DNA of 64,000 nt, taken from Mycobacterium sp. (GTDB taxonomy: Bacteria > Actinomycetota > Actinomycetes > Mycobacteriales > Mycobacteriaceae). The notes under the pieces are model-generated. The model worked only from the letters and a program-made list of their open reading frames with translations. It was not told where the DNA came from and ran no database searches. Made by a program: the position numbers and the translations under genes. The DNA lies in assembly GCA_016197405.1 (NCBI GenBank), contig JACPVR010000018.1, forward strand, positions 62,001 through 126,000, given 5' to 3'. Positions 31,715 through 40,759 of this stretch are shown in pieces. The stretch's first letter is position 1. Each line of letters opens with the position of its first letter.

Positions 31715-33125
31715 TTCGTTGCCGGATGTGGAATCGCTGGCCGATGCCGAAGACGCCGTCGTCATCGCCGCCATCGAAGGCTGGGCTCAGGCCGAAGCCG
31801 CCGCCTCCGCACGGCGGCTGGCCGCCATCGCCGAGCTCGTCCGGCGGCGCTGTGCAGACGACGATGATCCACGCGCCCTGTGGTGTGTCGACATGTGGTC
31901 AAGCGCGGCCGCTGAAGTCGGCGCTGCCCTCGACATCACGCCGCGGCGGGCATCCAGTCAGATGCACCTCGCACAGGCCCTGCGCACCCGGCTGCCCAAG
32001 GTCGGCGCGCTCTTCTTGGCCGGCAAGCTCTCCGCACACATCGCCGGGGCGATCGCCTGGCGCACCCACCTGGTTCTCGACACCGAGGCCATGGAGCGCA
32101 TCGACGGCGACATCGCGCAGCAGTCGTACACCTTCGGGCCGATGTCCGGAACCAAACTCGAGCAGGCCATCGACCGCGCCATCGCGAACCACGACCCGGC
32201 GGCGCTCGTGCAATTCGAGATCGCGGCCCGCGATCGCAATGTCGAATTCGGCAAACCCGACGACGAGACCGGCACCGCCTCGATATGGGGCAGGCTCTAC
32301 CGCACCGACGCCGAGGTACTCGACCGCCGGCTCGACGCCCTGGCACGCAGCGTCTGTGACGCCGACCCGCGCAGCATTGGACAACGCCGTGCCGATGCCA
32401 TCGGTGCGATGGCGAACCGCGCCGAGCGGCTGATCTGCCGATGCGGCCAACCCGATTGCTCCACGCTGGGCTCCCCCGCCCCACCGCCGCCACCGGTCGT
32501 GGTGCACATGGTCGCCGAGCGGACGGCGGTTCAGGCCGCCGTCGAAAACCGCCTTGGTCCCGGCGCGGTGCTCATCAGCGGCGGGGTCATACCCACCCCG
32601 CTGCTCGGCGAACTGATCCGCAACGGCGCGAAGCTCAAACCACTGCGCGTGCCGTCCGACGATGCCGAACCGCGTTACCGGCCCTCGGCGGCGCTGCAGG
32701 ACTTCATCCGTGCCCGCGACCTGACCTGCCGCTTCCCTGGTTGCGACACCCCGGCCGAATACTGCGACGTCGACCACACGATCCCCTACCCCGCCGGTCC
32801 CACGCACCCGTCCAACCTGAGCTGCAAGTGTCGAAAACATCACCTGCTCAAGACATTCTGGACCGGTCCCGATGGCTGGACCGACAATCAGCTGCCCGAT
32901 GGCACGCTGCGCTGGACCTCACCATCCGGCCGCGTCTACACGACCGTGCCGGGCAGTCGTTTGTTCATCCCGGCCTGGGACACCCGGACCGCACCACTGT
33001 CGGCGGCCACCGCGATACCCCGGCCCGATGGGCGCGCACGGAAGATGCCGATGCGGCGTCGAACCCGATCCGCCGACCGCGCACAGCGCATCAAAGCCGA
33101 ACGGGCGCTCAATAATACGAGCTGA
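31707..33125 (+). CDS. DUF222/HNH endonuclease (13E12 repeat family)
   Basis: 472 residues. The N-terminal DUF222 domain is at about 10-330 and the C-terminal HNH nuclease domain at about 335-390. In the latter, CRFPGCDTPAEYCDVDH supplies a Cys zinc pair and the catalytic His, followed by HPSNLSCKCRKHHLLK. The tail is basic. The family is present in many copies in mycobacteria, and several members are DNA-damage induced. This copy looks intact. The ATG at 31707 overlaps an SOS box; a longer frame (from 31683) would place the box inside the gene. The biological role is unresolved: perhaps a mobile-element or damage-response nuclease. Confidence 0.9.
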   Translation: MFDSLPDVESLADAEDAVVIAAIEGWAQAEAAASARRLAAIAELVRRRCADDDDPRALWCVDMWSSAAAEVGAALDITPRRASSQMHLAQALRTRLPKVGALFLAGKLSAHIAGAIAWRTHLVLDTEAMERIDGDIAQQSYTFGPMSGTKLEQAIDRAIANHDPAALVQFEIAARDRNVEFGKPDDETGTASIWGRLYRTDAEVLDRRLDALARSVCDADPRSIGQRRADAIGAMANRAERLICRCGQPDCSTLGSPAPPPPPVVVHMVAERTAVQAAVENRLGPGAVLISGGVIPTPLLGELIRNGAKLKPLRVPSDDAEPRYRPSAALQDFIRARDLTCRFPGCDTPAEYCDVDHTIPYPAGPTHPSNLSCKCRKHHLLKTFWTGPDGWTDNQLPDGTLRWTSPSGRVYTTVPGSRLFIPAWDTRTAPLSAATAIPRPDGRARKMPMRRRTRSADRAQRIKAERALNNTS

Positions 33126-33173
33126 CCGGCGCGCCCCACGGAGTCGAACCCGGCCCGCGCATACCCTCCCGAG

Positions 33174-33536
33174 ATGGACTTCTACGAGGTCATCGAAACG
33201 ATCGGCAAGGTCATCGACGCGGTGGGCGTTGCGATCATCGCCATCGGCGGCGTCGTCGCGGGCGGCACCGCGATCGGGCGCGCGCTGCGCCGCACGCCCG
33301 AGACCTACCGGCTGTTGCGCGGTCAGCTCGGGCGCGCGATCCTGCTCGGCCTGGAATTCCTGGTGGCCGCCGACATCATCCGCACCGTCGCGGTCACCCC
33401 GACCGCGCAGAGCGTGGCCGTCCTGGCAGGCATCGTGTTGATCCGAACCTTCCTCAGCTTCTCCCTCGAGCTGGAGATCACCGGCCGGTGGCCGTGGCAG
33501 AAACCCATTTCCGCCGCGGACGCACCGACAACCTGA
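33174..33536 (+). CDS. DUF1622 membrane protein
   Basis: 120 residues with three membrane helices (about 14-36, 54-75, 80-100) and the family pattern VIDAVGVAIIAIGG...LGRAILLGLEFLVAADIIRT...VLAGIVLIRTFLSFSLELEI. DUF1622 proteins are small inner-membrane proteins without known function. The stop is 5 bp before the first ThrE gene, so these are co-transcribed. It may be an accessory of the exporter. Confidence 0.87.
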   Translation: MDFYEVIETIGKVIDAVGVAIIAIGGVVAGGTAIGRALRRTPETYRLLRGQLGRAILLGLEFLVAADIIRTVAVTPTAQSVAVLAGIVLIRTFLSFSLELEITGRWPWQKPISAADAPTT

Positions 33537-33541
33537 CAGCC

Positions 33542-34825
33542 ATGGGCCTCACCGAACGAACACGACGGGTGTGGTCGGCGCTGCGCGAGGACATTCCGCC
33601 CGCGCTGGCGCCGCCCGACAGCTACGACGTGGCCGAAGTCGCCGCAATGCTGCGGGCACTTGGTTTGGCGTTGGTCGAGGTCACCCAACCCACTCAGCTG
33701 ATCCGAACTCGCCTGCTCAACGTCGCCCGCCGGTACACCACGCAGAACGTCCGCGTTGTCGTACTGCCGACGATCCTGCTGATCCAGATCGGCACCGTGG
33801 GCTACGAGATCGACGTCACCACCAGGGCCACCACCCAACTCGACTTCGCCGGCCGGATCGATCACCTCACCAAACTGGCCGCCGCCGGGGCGATCACCCC
33901 TACCGACGCGATCCGCGATATCGAAGCCGCGCGCGTCATGGCACACCGCTTCCACCCCGTGCTGACGGTGCTCGGATACGTGGTGACCACACTGGGTTTC
34001 GGGATCATCATCAACCCGACCCTGGGCTCGCTGTGGGGGCACGCGTTCCTGGGACTCGTCGTCGGCCTGATAGTGCTGATGCCGCGAATCTCGGCGTCCC
34101 TCAACGCCATTGTGCCCACCTTGGCCGCCTTCGCGGTGACGGTACTGGCGACCTGGTTCGTGGCCGACGCCGCCAATATCGGCGTGGTGCGTGTCATCGC
34201 CCCGGCTTTGGTGGCGGTGCTGCCCGGGCTGGCGCTCACGGTCGGAGCGATGGAACTGGCCGATGCCTCGATAATCGCCGGGGCGAGCCGGCTGATCTAC
34301 GGTGTCGTGCAGTTGATGCTGATGGTCTTCGGTGTGGCACTGGGCATGGCGGTGGCGGGCAAGGTGGCACCGCAGCCGCCCGATCCGCAATTCGGCGCCT
34401 GGTCGTTCTACGCCGCGATCATCGTCATCGGAATCGGGCTCTACATCTATCTGTCGGCGCCGCGCGGGTCACTGGTGTGGCTGACGGTTGCCGTCGCCGT
34501 CGCATTGCTGGGCCAGAAGTTCGGTGGGCTGTTCGTCTCGTCGGCGCATGCCGGCGCGTTGGGCGCCGCGGTGGTCCTGCCGTTCGCGCTGGCCGCTTCG
34601 CGACTCAAGACCGCGCCGACGGCCATGGTCATGTTGCTCGCCGCTTTCTGGGCGCTGGTACCGGGCGCCCTGAGCTTCGAATCGCTGTCGGCGGCCGCCA
34701 CGGGTGGGCCTGCCGGTTTCGCCGCCCTGCTCAGTGCCGTCGGCGCGGTGTTCTCCATCGCGCTGGGCACGCTGGTCAGCTGGAGCCTGCTGACCCCGCT
34801 GGTATCCCGGCGCCTGCGCGACTGA
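33542..34825 (+). CDS. Threonine/serine exporter family protein ThrE (copy 1)
   Basis: 427 residues: a cytoplasmic ThrE-type domain (about 35-160; ALGLALVEVTQPTQLIRTRLLNVA, VVVLPTILLIQIGTVGYEID), then about ten membrane helices. C. glutamicum ThrE exports L-threonine and L-serine with the proton gradient. I chose the ATG at 33542, 5 bp after the DUF1622 stop. A second copy follows in tandem, with alignable blocks throughout (LMPRISASLNAIVPT/LGRPVPALHAVLPT, ASRLIYGVVQLMLMVFG/ASRLVYGVVQLMLVVFG). The true substrate is uncertain. Confidence 0.87.
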   Translation: MGLTERTRRVWSALREDIPPALAPPDSYDVAEVAAMLRALGLALVEVTQPTQLIRTRLLNVARRYTTQNVRVVVLPTILLIQIGTVGYEIDVTTRATTQLDFAGRIDHLTKLAAAGAITPTDAIRDIEAARVMAHRFHPVLTVLGYVVTTLGFGIIINPTLGSLWGHAFLGLVVGLIVLMPRISASLNAIVPTLAAFAVTVLATWFVADAANIGVVRVIAPALVAVLPGLALTVGAMELADASIIAGASRLIYGVVQLMLMVFGVALGMAVAGKVAPQPPDPQFGAWSFYAAIIVIGIGLYIYLSAPRGSLVWLTVAVAVALLGQKFGGLFVSSAHAGALGAAVVLPFALAASRLKTAPTAMVMLLAAFWALVPGALSFESLSAAATGGPAGFAALLSAVGAVFSIALGTLVSWSLLTPLVSRRLRD

Positions 34826-34868
34826 CCACTCAGAAACCCGCCAGGTTCGGTCGCGACAATCGGCGGGT

Positions 34869-36161
34869 ATGACCGTTGGCCTGCGCTACCGCGCCGAACG
34901 GGCACTTGCCTCACTGCGCAAGGACCTCCCCGGCGCCCTGACCGAACCCGATCACGACGACGCCGAGGTGGCGGCGATGCTGCGGGAGCTGGGCATCGCC
35001 CTGGTCGAGGTCGACCAACCCACCCAGATGGTGGCGGCGCGCCTCATCGCCATCGCCGAGCGCTACACCGACCAGAACGTGCGGGTCGTCGCCCTGCCGC
35101 GGGTGCTGTTCATCCAGGTCGGCAGTGTCGGATACGAGGTGGACACCTCCACCCGGGTGACGACGCAACTCGATGCCGCCGCGGTGATCGACGATATCGC
35201 CGAACTGGCCGAACTCGGCGCCATCCGCCCGGCCGACGCGATCGAGCGGCTCGCGCAGGCGCGCTGTATGAAACCGCGGTTCGGGCCGGTGCTGACGATC
35301 CTCGGCTACGCCGTGACGACGCTGGGATTCGGCATGCTCATCAATCCGCACTGGTCGGCGCTCGGTGTGTACGCGGTGCTCGGCGCGGCGGTGGGCGCCA
35401 TCATGCAACTCGGCAGACCGGTCCCGGCGCTGCATGCGGTGTTGCCGACGGCAGCGGCCGCGGTGGTCGCCGTGCTGGCGGGCCAGATCGTCGGTGGCGG
35501 CGGATACGACGTGCTGTTGCGGCTCATCGCCCCCGCGCTGGTCCCGGTGCTACCCGGCATCCCCTTGACGCTCGGGGCCATGGAGCTGGCGGGATCCTCG
35601 CTGGTCGCCGGTGCCAGCAGGCTGGTGTACGGCGTGGTGCAGCTGATGCTGGTGGTTTTCGGTGTCGGCCTGGGAATGCACTTCGCGCGTGGCGGCGCGG
35701 TCATGGCACCGGGCGTCCCACTGGGCGGTTGGGCGTTCTACGCGGCAATCGTGGTGATCGGCGTCGGGCTCTACCTGCATCTGTCCGCGCCGCCCGGCTC
35801 ACTGGTCTGGCTCATCGCGGCGGTCGGCGTCGCGCTGGTCGGCCAGAAGGTGGGCGGGATCTTCCTGTCGTCGGTGCACGCCGGCGCCATCGGCGCATTC
35901 CTGGTCGTGCCGTTCGCCTCGCTGGCCTCGCGGGTCAAGACGGCGCCGCCGGCCATCGTGTTGATGCTGGCCGCCTTCTCGGCATTGGTGCCCAGCACGC
36001 TGAGCTTCGAATCTCTCGGCGAAGCGGTCTCCGGAACTCCTCAGGACATCGCCACCCTCGGGGTGATGTTCGCCGCCATCTTCTCGATCGCGCTGGGCAC
36101 CCTGATCGGCTGGAGCCTGTTCCACCCGGGCAGCCGCCACGCGGCGCGCAACCCCAGATGA
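34869..36161 (+). CDS. Threonine/serine exporter family protein ThrE (copy 2)
   Basis: 430 residues, a tandem paralog of the preceding gene with the same cytoplasmic domain and membrane helices. Best conserved are IALVEVDQPTQMVAARLIAIAERYTDQNVRVVALP, LGFGMLINP and ASRVKTAPPAIVLMLAAFSALVPSTLSFESL. The ATG at 34869 is 43 bp after copy 1. The two may form a heteromeric exporter or handle different substrates. Divergence is substantial, so this is an old duplication. Confidence 0.87.
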   Translation: MTVGLRYRAERALASLRKDLPGALTEPDHDDAEVAAMLRELGIALVEVDQPTQMVAARLIAIAERYTDQNVRVVALPRVLFIQVGSVGYEVDTSTRVTTQLDAAAVIDDIAELAELGAIRPADAIERLAQARCMKPRFGPVLTILGYAVTTLGFGMLINPHWSALGVYAVLGAAVGAIMQLGRPVPALHAVLPTAAAAVVAVLAGQIVGGGGYDVLLRLIAPALVPVLPGIPLTLGAMELAGSSLVAGASRLVYGVVQLMLVVFGVGLGMHFARGGAVMAPGVPLGGWAFYAAIVVIGVGLYLHLSAPPGSLVWLIAAVGVALVGQKVGGIFLSSVHAGAIGAFLVVPFASLASRVKTAPPAIVLMLAAFSALVPSTLSFESLGEAVSGTPQDIATLGVMFAAIFSIALGTLIGWSLFHPGSRHAARNPR

Positions 36162-36207
36162 CAACCCCCTGTCGGAGACGACCAACCAACCGGTAGGTTT
36201 ACTCGGC

Positions 36208-37236
36208 GTGGACGACCTCGACACGATCGCCGCCTGGATGTCCGGACGCGGCCTGGGTGACGGACCGTTGGACAACGTCACAGCCATCACCGGCGGGACA
36301 CAGAACATCATGCTGCGCTTCGAGCGGTCCGGACGGCCGTATGTGTTCCGGCGCGGCCCGCAACATCTACGCCCCATCAGCAACAAGGTGATCCTGCGCG
36401 AAACCCAGGTGCTGGCGGCCCTGGCGGATACCGACGTCCCACACCCCCGGCTGATCGCGGTATGCGAGGACACCGCGGTGCTCGGCGACGCGGTGTTCTA
36501 CCTGATGGAACCCGTCGACGGATTCAATGCCGGCGAAGGCCTTCCGCCGTTGCATGCCGGCGATCAGTCGATCCAGCATCGAATGGGCCTGTCGATGGCC
36601 GAGGCGGCGGCCCGGTTGGGCGGCGTCGACCACCGCAGTGTCGGTCTGGCGAATTTCGGCAAACCCGACGGTTTCCTGGAACGTCAAGTGCCACGCTGGC
36701 TTTCGGAGCTGGAGAGCTATTCGGCATTCGAGAACTACCCGGGACCCGATATCGGCGATGTGGACGCCGTGGCGGCCTGGCTCACCGAACGACTGCCGCG
36801 ACAGTGGACGCCGGGCATCATGCACGGCGACTACCACGCCGCCAATGTGATGTTCTCCCACACCGGCCCCGAGGTGGTGGCGATCGTGGACTGGGAGATG
36901 TGCACCATCGGCGATCCGCTGCTGGATCTGGGCTGGATGCTGGCCACCTGGCGTTACCCGGGACAGGCCGGTGTGCTCGGCAACCCGCTGATGGACGCCG
37001 AAGGGCTGGCCACCCCGGACGAACTGGTGGCCTGCTACGCCGAACACAGCACCCGCGACCTGTCCGACATCACCTGGTATGCCGTGATGTCGTGTTTCAA
37101 ACTCGGCATCATCCTTGAGGGCTCCCATGCCCGTGCCGCGGCAGGCAAGGCGCCCAAGGAGATTGGCGATCATCTGCACGCCGCGACGGTGCGCCTGTTC
37201 GAACGCGCGCACGCGCTGATGGAGGGAGAGAAGTGA
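36208..37236 (+). CDS. APH-family kinase, ACAD10/11-type
   Basis: 342 residues with the aminoglycoside phosphotransferase fold: ITGGTQNIMLRF, YVFRRGPQHLRP, catalytic HGDYHAANVMF and metal-binding DWEMCTIGDPLLDLGW. The GTG start is at 36208. The stop overlaps the acyl-CoA dehydrogenase start (GTGA). Fusions of this kinase to an acyl-CoA dehydrogenase (eukaryotic ACAD10/11) and the Pseudomonas levulinate genes phosphorylate 4-hydroxyacyl-CoA so that the dehydrogenase-like partner can convert it. I infer the same here. Confidence 0.85.
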   Translation: MDDLDTIAAWMSGRGLGDGPLDNVTAITGGTQNIMLRFERSGRPYVFRRGPQHLRPISNKVILRETQVLAALADTDVPHPRLIAVCEDTAVLGDAVFYLMEPVDGFNAGEGLPPLHAGDQSIQHRMGLSMAEAAARLGGVDHRSVGLANFGKPDGFLERQVPRWLSELESYSAFENYPGPDIGDVDAVAAWLTERLPRQWTPGIMHGDYHAANVMFSHTGPEVVAIVDWEMCTIGDPLLDLGWMLATWRYPGQAGVLGNPLMDAEGLATPDELVACYAEHSTRDLSDITWYAVMSCFKLGIILEGSHARAAAGKAPKEIGDHLHAATVRLFERAHALMEGEK

Positions 37237-38411
37237 TCGACTTCGAGATACCCGCGGAGACCGTCGCGCTGCGCGACCAGATCCGCGCATTCGTAACCGA
37301 CAAGGTCATCCCGTTCGAGACAGACCCCCGGCTGACCCGGCACGGTCCCAACGAGGAACTGCGCACCGAATTGGTCGGTCTGGCCCGTGATGCCGGCCTG
37401 CTCACCTTCCAGGCGCCCAAGCGGTTCGGCGGCCGGGAACCCTCGCACGTCGAACAGGCGGTGCTCTTCGAGGCCGCCGGCTGGTCGACGCTGGGACCGA
37501 TCGCGCTCAACTGCGCCGCCCCCGACGAGGGGAACATGTTCGTGCTGGGCAAGATCGCCAACGACGAGCAGATCGAGAAGTTCCTGATCCCGGTGATCGA
37601 CGGCAGACAGCGATCGGTTTTCGCGATGACCGAACCCGGCGGCGCGGGCTCGGATCCCGGTCAGCTCGCCACCGAGGCGGTGTTCGACGGCACCAACTAC
37701 GTGATCAACGGCCTGAAGTGGCTGATCACCGGGGCCAATGGTGCCGGCACCTGGATCATCATGGCCAAGGTTGCGCCCAATTCCTTTGGCGCCGATGGCC
37801 CGACGCTGTTCCTGTGCGACGGGAAGACCCCCGGCATCGACGTGGAACGGGTCATGAACACCATGGACCGCAACTACGCCGAGGGCCACGGTGTGGTGCG
37901 TTTCGACAACCTGACGCTGCCGGCCTCCGCGGTCGTCGGCGAGGTCGGCCAGGCCCTGCGGTACGCGCAGCTGCGACTGACCCCGGCCCGGTTGACGCAC
38001 TGTATGCGCTGGCTCGGCGCGGCCAGCCGCGCACACTCCATCGCCGTCGAACATGCCCGCACCCGAACAGCTTTCGGCAAACCGCTGGGGGAACACCAGG
38101 GCGTTGGCTTCATGATCGCCGACAACGAGATCGCGCTGCAGCAGTGCCGGCTGGCGATCTGGTGGGCATGCTGGATGCTCGACACCGGCGCCAAGGGACG
38201 ACACGAGAGTTCGATGGTCAAAGCCATGGTTTCCGAGGAACTGTTCAAGGTCGCCGACCGCTGCGTGCAGATCCTGGGCGGTATGGGCATCTCCGATGAG
38301 ACCCCGGTCGGCATGATCTTCTCCGATATGCGCGCCTTCCGCATCTACGACGGGCCCACCGAGGTGCACAAGTACGCGATCGCCCGCCAAGTTTTGAGGA
38401 GCCCCCGATGA
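37233..38411 (+). CDS. Acyl-CoA dehydrogenase family protein
   Basis: 392 residues with all three domains: an N-terminal helical domain, the FAD/substrate beta domain (FAMTEPGGAGSDPGQLATEA) and the C-terminal helical domain with RTAFGKPLGEHQGVGFMIAD and the ending ILGGMGISDETPVGMIFSDMRAFRIYDGPTEVHKYAIARQVL. It is close in pattern to the ACAD10/11 branch. The GTG start overlaps the kinase stop by 4 bp and its stop overlaps the SDR start by 4 bp, so three proteins are made from one message. FAD-dependent; an electron-transfer flavoprotein is not encoded nearby. Confidence 0.92.
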   Translation: MIDFEIPAETVALRDQIRAFVTDKVIPFETDPRLTRHGPNEELRTELVGLARDAGLLTFQAPKRFGGREPSHVEQAVLFEAAGWSTLGPIALNCAAPDEGNMFVLGKIANDEQIEKFLIPVIDGRQRSVFAMTEPGGAGSDPGQLATEAVFDGTNYVINGLKWLITGANGAGTWIIMAKVAPNSFGADGPTLFLCDGKTPGIDVERVMNTMDRNYAEGHGVVRFDNLTLPASAVVGEVGQALRYAQLRLTPARLTHCMRWLGAASRAHSIAVEHARTRTAFGKPLGEHQGVGFMIADNEIALQQCRLAIWWACWMLDTGAKGRHESSMVKAMVSEELFKVADRCVQILGGMGISDETPVGMIFSDMRAFRIYDGPTEVHKYAIARQVLRSPR

Positions 38412-39169
38412 GCACACTGGACCTGTTCAAGCTCGACGACAAGGTCGTCATCGTCACCGGCGCCTCATCGGGCCTGGGAGTGGAGTTCGCCCGGGCATTC
38501 GCCGAGGCCGGTGCCGACGTGGTGCTCGGCGCGCGGCGGGTGGAGAAACTCGCCGACACCGCGGCACTGGTGGAGGCGACCGGCCGCCGCGCCCTGGCCG
38601 TGGGGACCGACGTGACGGTGCCCGAACAATGCCAGGCCCTCGTCGATGCGGCCATGGAAACCTTTGGCCGAGTGGACATCCTGATAAACAACGCCGGCGT
38701 CGGCACCGCCGTTCCGGCCACCAGGGAAACCCCTGAGGAATTCCGCAGCGTCATCGACATCAACCTCAACGGGTCGTACTGGATGGCACAGGCATGCGCC
38801 AAGGTGATGCAACCCGGCAGCTCTGTCATCAATATCGCCAGCATCCTCGGCATCACCACCGCAGGACTACCACAGGCCGCCTACGCCGCCTCCAAGGCAG
38901 GCGTGATCGGACTGACCCGCGATCTGGCCCAGCAATGGGCCGCCCGCAAGGGTATTCGGGTCAACGCCCTGGCGCCCGGCTTCTTCAAGAGCGAGATGAC
39001 CGACGAGTACAAGCCGGGCTACCTGGACAGCCAAATGCCCCGAGTGCTGTTGGGCCGCACCGGCGATCCCATCGAACTGGCGGCCACCGCGGTGTGGCTG
39101 GCCTCGGCGGCCGGCGGTTACATGGTGGGTCAGACCATCACCGTCGACGGCGGCCTGACCATCAACTGA
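38408..39169 (+). CDS. SDR-family oxidoreductase
   Basis: 253 residues of the classical short-chain dehydrogenase/reductase family: TGASSGLG cofactor loop, NNAGVG, catalytic Ser in INIASI and YxxxK (YAASKAG), plus the C-terminal VDGGLTIN. It uses NAD(H) or NADP(H). It is the last gene of the kinase-acyl-CoA dehydrogenase operon and may oxidise the 3-hydroxyacyl product. The stop is only 4 bp from the convergent DUF4331 gene. Confidence 0.92.
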   Translation: MSTLDLFKLDDKVVIVTGASSGLGVEFARAFAEAGADVVLGARRVEKLADTAALVEATGRRALAVGTDVTVPEQCQALVDAAMETFGRVDILINNAGVGTAVPATRETPEEFRSVIDINLNGSYWMAQACAKVMQPGSSVINIASILGITTAGLPQAAYAASKAGVIGLTRDLAQQWAARKGIRVNALAPGFFKSEMTDEYKPGYLDSQMPRVLLGRTGDPIELAATAVWLASAAGGYMVGQTITVDGGLTIN

Positions 39170-39173
39170 CCCG

Positions 39174-40175
39174 TCAGTGCGGGTGACCCAGGTAGGGAAA
39201 CTCGCTCAAGGTGTCGGTGTGTGGGCTCAAACCCGTTGGCGGGCAATCACCTTTGGTTAGAAATGCCAACCGGTAGTTGATGACGTCATCGGTGAAGACC
39301 CGACCGTTGGGATACTGCGCAGGCTTTGACGGGTCATAGGTGAGCATGTCGGGCAGGGTGCCCTCCTGCTCGATGGCCTCGATCGCCTCCTCCCGGGTGT
39401 AACCGCCGGTGTGGCCCATCAGATGGATGAACATGCCGATCCAGCGGGCTCGGTCCTCGACCGGCTCGCTGGCGTTGTATTCCTCTTTGGTCTCGTCGGT
39501 GTTGAAGAAACTGCTCACCGACGGATGCCCGGCCCGGTCGACGTGCAGCAGCTCGCCATCGCGGCGCAGGCTGCAGCGGCCCCAGATCCGGACATCGGGG
39601 TCGGCACCCAGTGCCGACGTGGGCATCTCCAGCACCATCGAGAAGACGTTCGCGCTGGTATTGGAATCCACGCCGGTCCACGGGGATTCCCCGCCGAGAT
39701 GCGGTGCGGTGAAATTGCGGCCACCCGAGGTGTCGAAGAGATTCTTGATGCCGTCGAAGTCGAAGAAGAACGCATCGCTGCGGGCACCGGCGAAGAAGGT
39801 GAAACTGCCCGAGGTCACGGTATTGGGCGTGGGGCCGAACGAGACTTCGACATCGTCGAAGATCCGCGATCCGACGGCCTCCTCGGACTGGGCGTCCTCA
39901 TCGGTCGCCAGGTAGACGTCGACGGTCTGGCGGCCGTCTTCGGGTTCGGAGAACACGAAGCTGAACGCGATGTCATTGCGCAGATCACCGTTGTTGTCGA
40001 TCGCCAGCCGGTAGATGGCGTCGGGGTGCAACGCGTCGGCATTGGGGTTGGCGTTGAGGATCAGCACCGTGCGGCTGGGATCGGCCGGCGATTCGAAGGC
40101 GTAGAGGTCGCAGAGGTCGAGGCGCTGGTCACCCAGCGGGGGGCCCAGGCTCAGGCCGGTGAAGTGGTTGGACAT
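39174..40175 (-). CDS. DUF4331 family protein
   Basis: 333 residues without a signal peptide. The opening HFTGLSLGPPLGDQRLDLCDLYAFESPADPSRTVLILNANP and later blocks (FSFVFSEPEDGRQTVDVYLA, FFAGARSDAFFFDFDGIKNLF, GHTGGYTREEAIEAIE, PNGRVFTDDVINYRL) match the DUF4331 family, found in many bacteria and of unknown function. Members are often predicted to be secreted; this one does not show a signal. It is a single gene with 236 bp upstream to the next divergent gene, in which I see no special structure. Confidence 0.85.
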   Translation of the reverse strand: MSNHFTGLSLGPPLGDQRLDLCDLYAFESPADPSRTVLILNANPNADALHPDAIYRLAIDNNGDLRNDIAFSFVFSEPEDGRQTVDVYLATDEDAQSEEAVGSRIFDDVEVSFGPTPNTVTSGSFTFFAGARSDAFFFDFDGIKNLFDTSGGRNFTAPHLGGESPWTGVDSNTSANVFSMVLEMPTSALGADPDVRIWGRCSLRRDGELLHVDRAGHPSVSSFFNTDETKEEYNASEPVEDRARWIGMFIHLMGHTGGYTREEAIEAIEQEGTLPDMLTYDPSKPAQYPNGRVFTDDVINYRLAFLTKGDCPPTGLSPHTDTLSEFPYLGHPH

Positions 40176-40411
40176 GGTCCCAATCCAACTCCAGTTCGTG
40201 TTGCGACGTGGGATCTCGCGGCGAATTGGTCCTGCGGTCAGGATCGACGGCGGGGGCGCCGCAGTCTAGGCGTTACGCGCGTCACAGTGTTGCGCCCTGG
40301 GCGAAGTCGAGGCTACTCAGATGTGCTAGCGGTGGTTCTCAGGTAATGTTCCCAGGGTCGGGGCCTGTGCAAATGCAGACAGAGTGGCCTCATTACGAGT
40401 AAGGGGCGCAC

Positions 40412-40672
40412 ATGTCCGTTGGAGTTTCGAAGGTTTCCGTCAAGGCGCTGATCGCCGCAACCGCCGCCGCCGGCATCATGTTCGGCCTGGCCGCCTGCGG
40501 TGAGTCGAAGGAAGAGCCGAAGACCACCACCACGACCACGACGACCACCACCGAGCCGTCCAGCACGGCACCGAGTGAGGCTCCGACCGTGGCGCCCACC
40601 ACCAAGGGATCGCTCGAGCCGGTCGGCCCGAAGCCCGGTGACATCGGTCAGGGTCAGGTAGGCGAGAACTAG
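40412..40672 (+). CDS. Small Thr/Pro-rich lipoprotein
   Basis: 86 residues. A signal peptide with lipobox LAAC puts the lipidated Cys at residue 29. The mature part is disordered and rich in Thr, Pro and Ser (a run of ten Thr), ending GDIGQGQVGEN. It should be anchored on the outer face of the cytoplasmic membrane; Thr-rich stretches of this kind are typical O-mannosylation substrates in mycobacteria (inference). AAGGGG is a strong ribosome binding site, and a good terminator follows. Confidence 0.8.
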   Translation: MSVGVSKVSVKALIAATAAAGIMFGLAACGESKEEPKTTTTTTTTTTEPSSTAPSEAPTVAPTTKGSLEPVGPKPGDIGQGQVGEN

Positions 40673-40682
40673 CCAACGACAG

Positions 40683-40741
40683 GCGGTCCGCCGCGCGCAA
40701 CACCCATAACGGGTAGGCGCGGCGGGCCGCTTTGTTGTATT
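40683..40741 (+). terminator. Intrinsic terminator after the small lipoprotein gene
   Basis: A 14-bp stem (40683-40696 with 40717-40730, one G-T wobble) with a 20-nt loop is followed by TTTGTTGTATT. It starts 11 bp after the lipoprotein stop and stands in front of the convergent operon end at 40760. Confidence 0.75.
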
Positions 40742-40759
40742 CGTGCCGACCCGTCACGC

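Noticed and set aside
31577..31774. Small minus-strand frame with a Cys-rich ending (YPFCPGICTCAG) upstream of the DUF222 gene
   Set aside because: Its start overlaps the DUF222 start and SOS box, it has no ribosome binding site, and I recognise no family. It may be chance.
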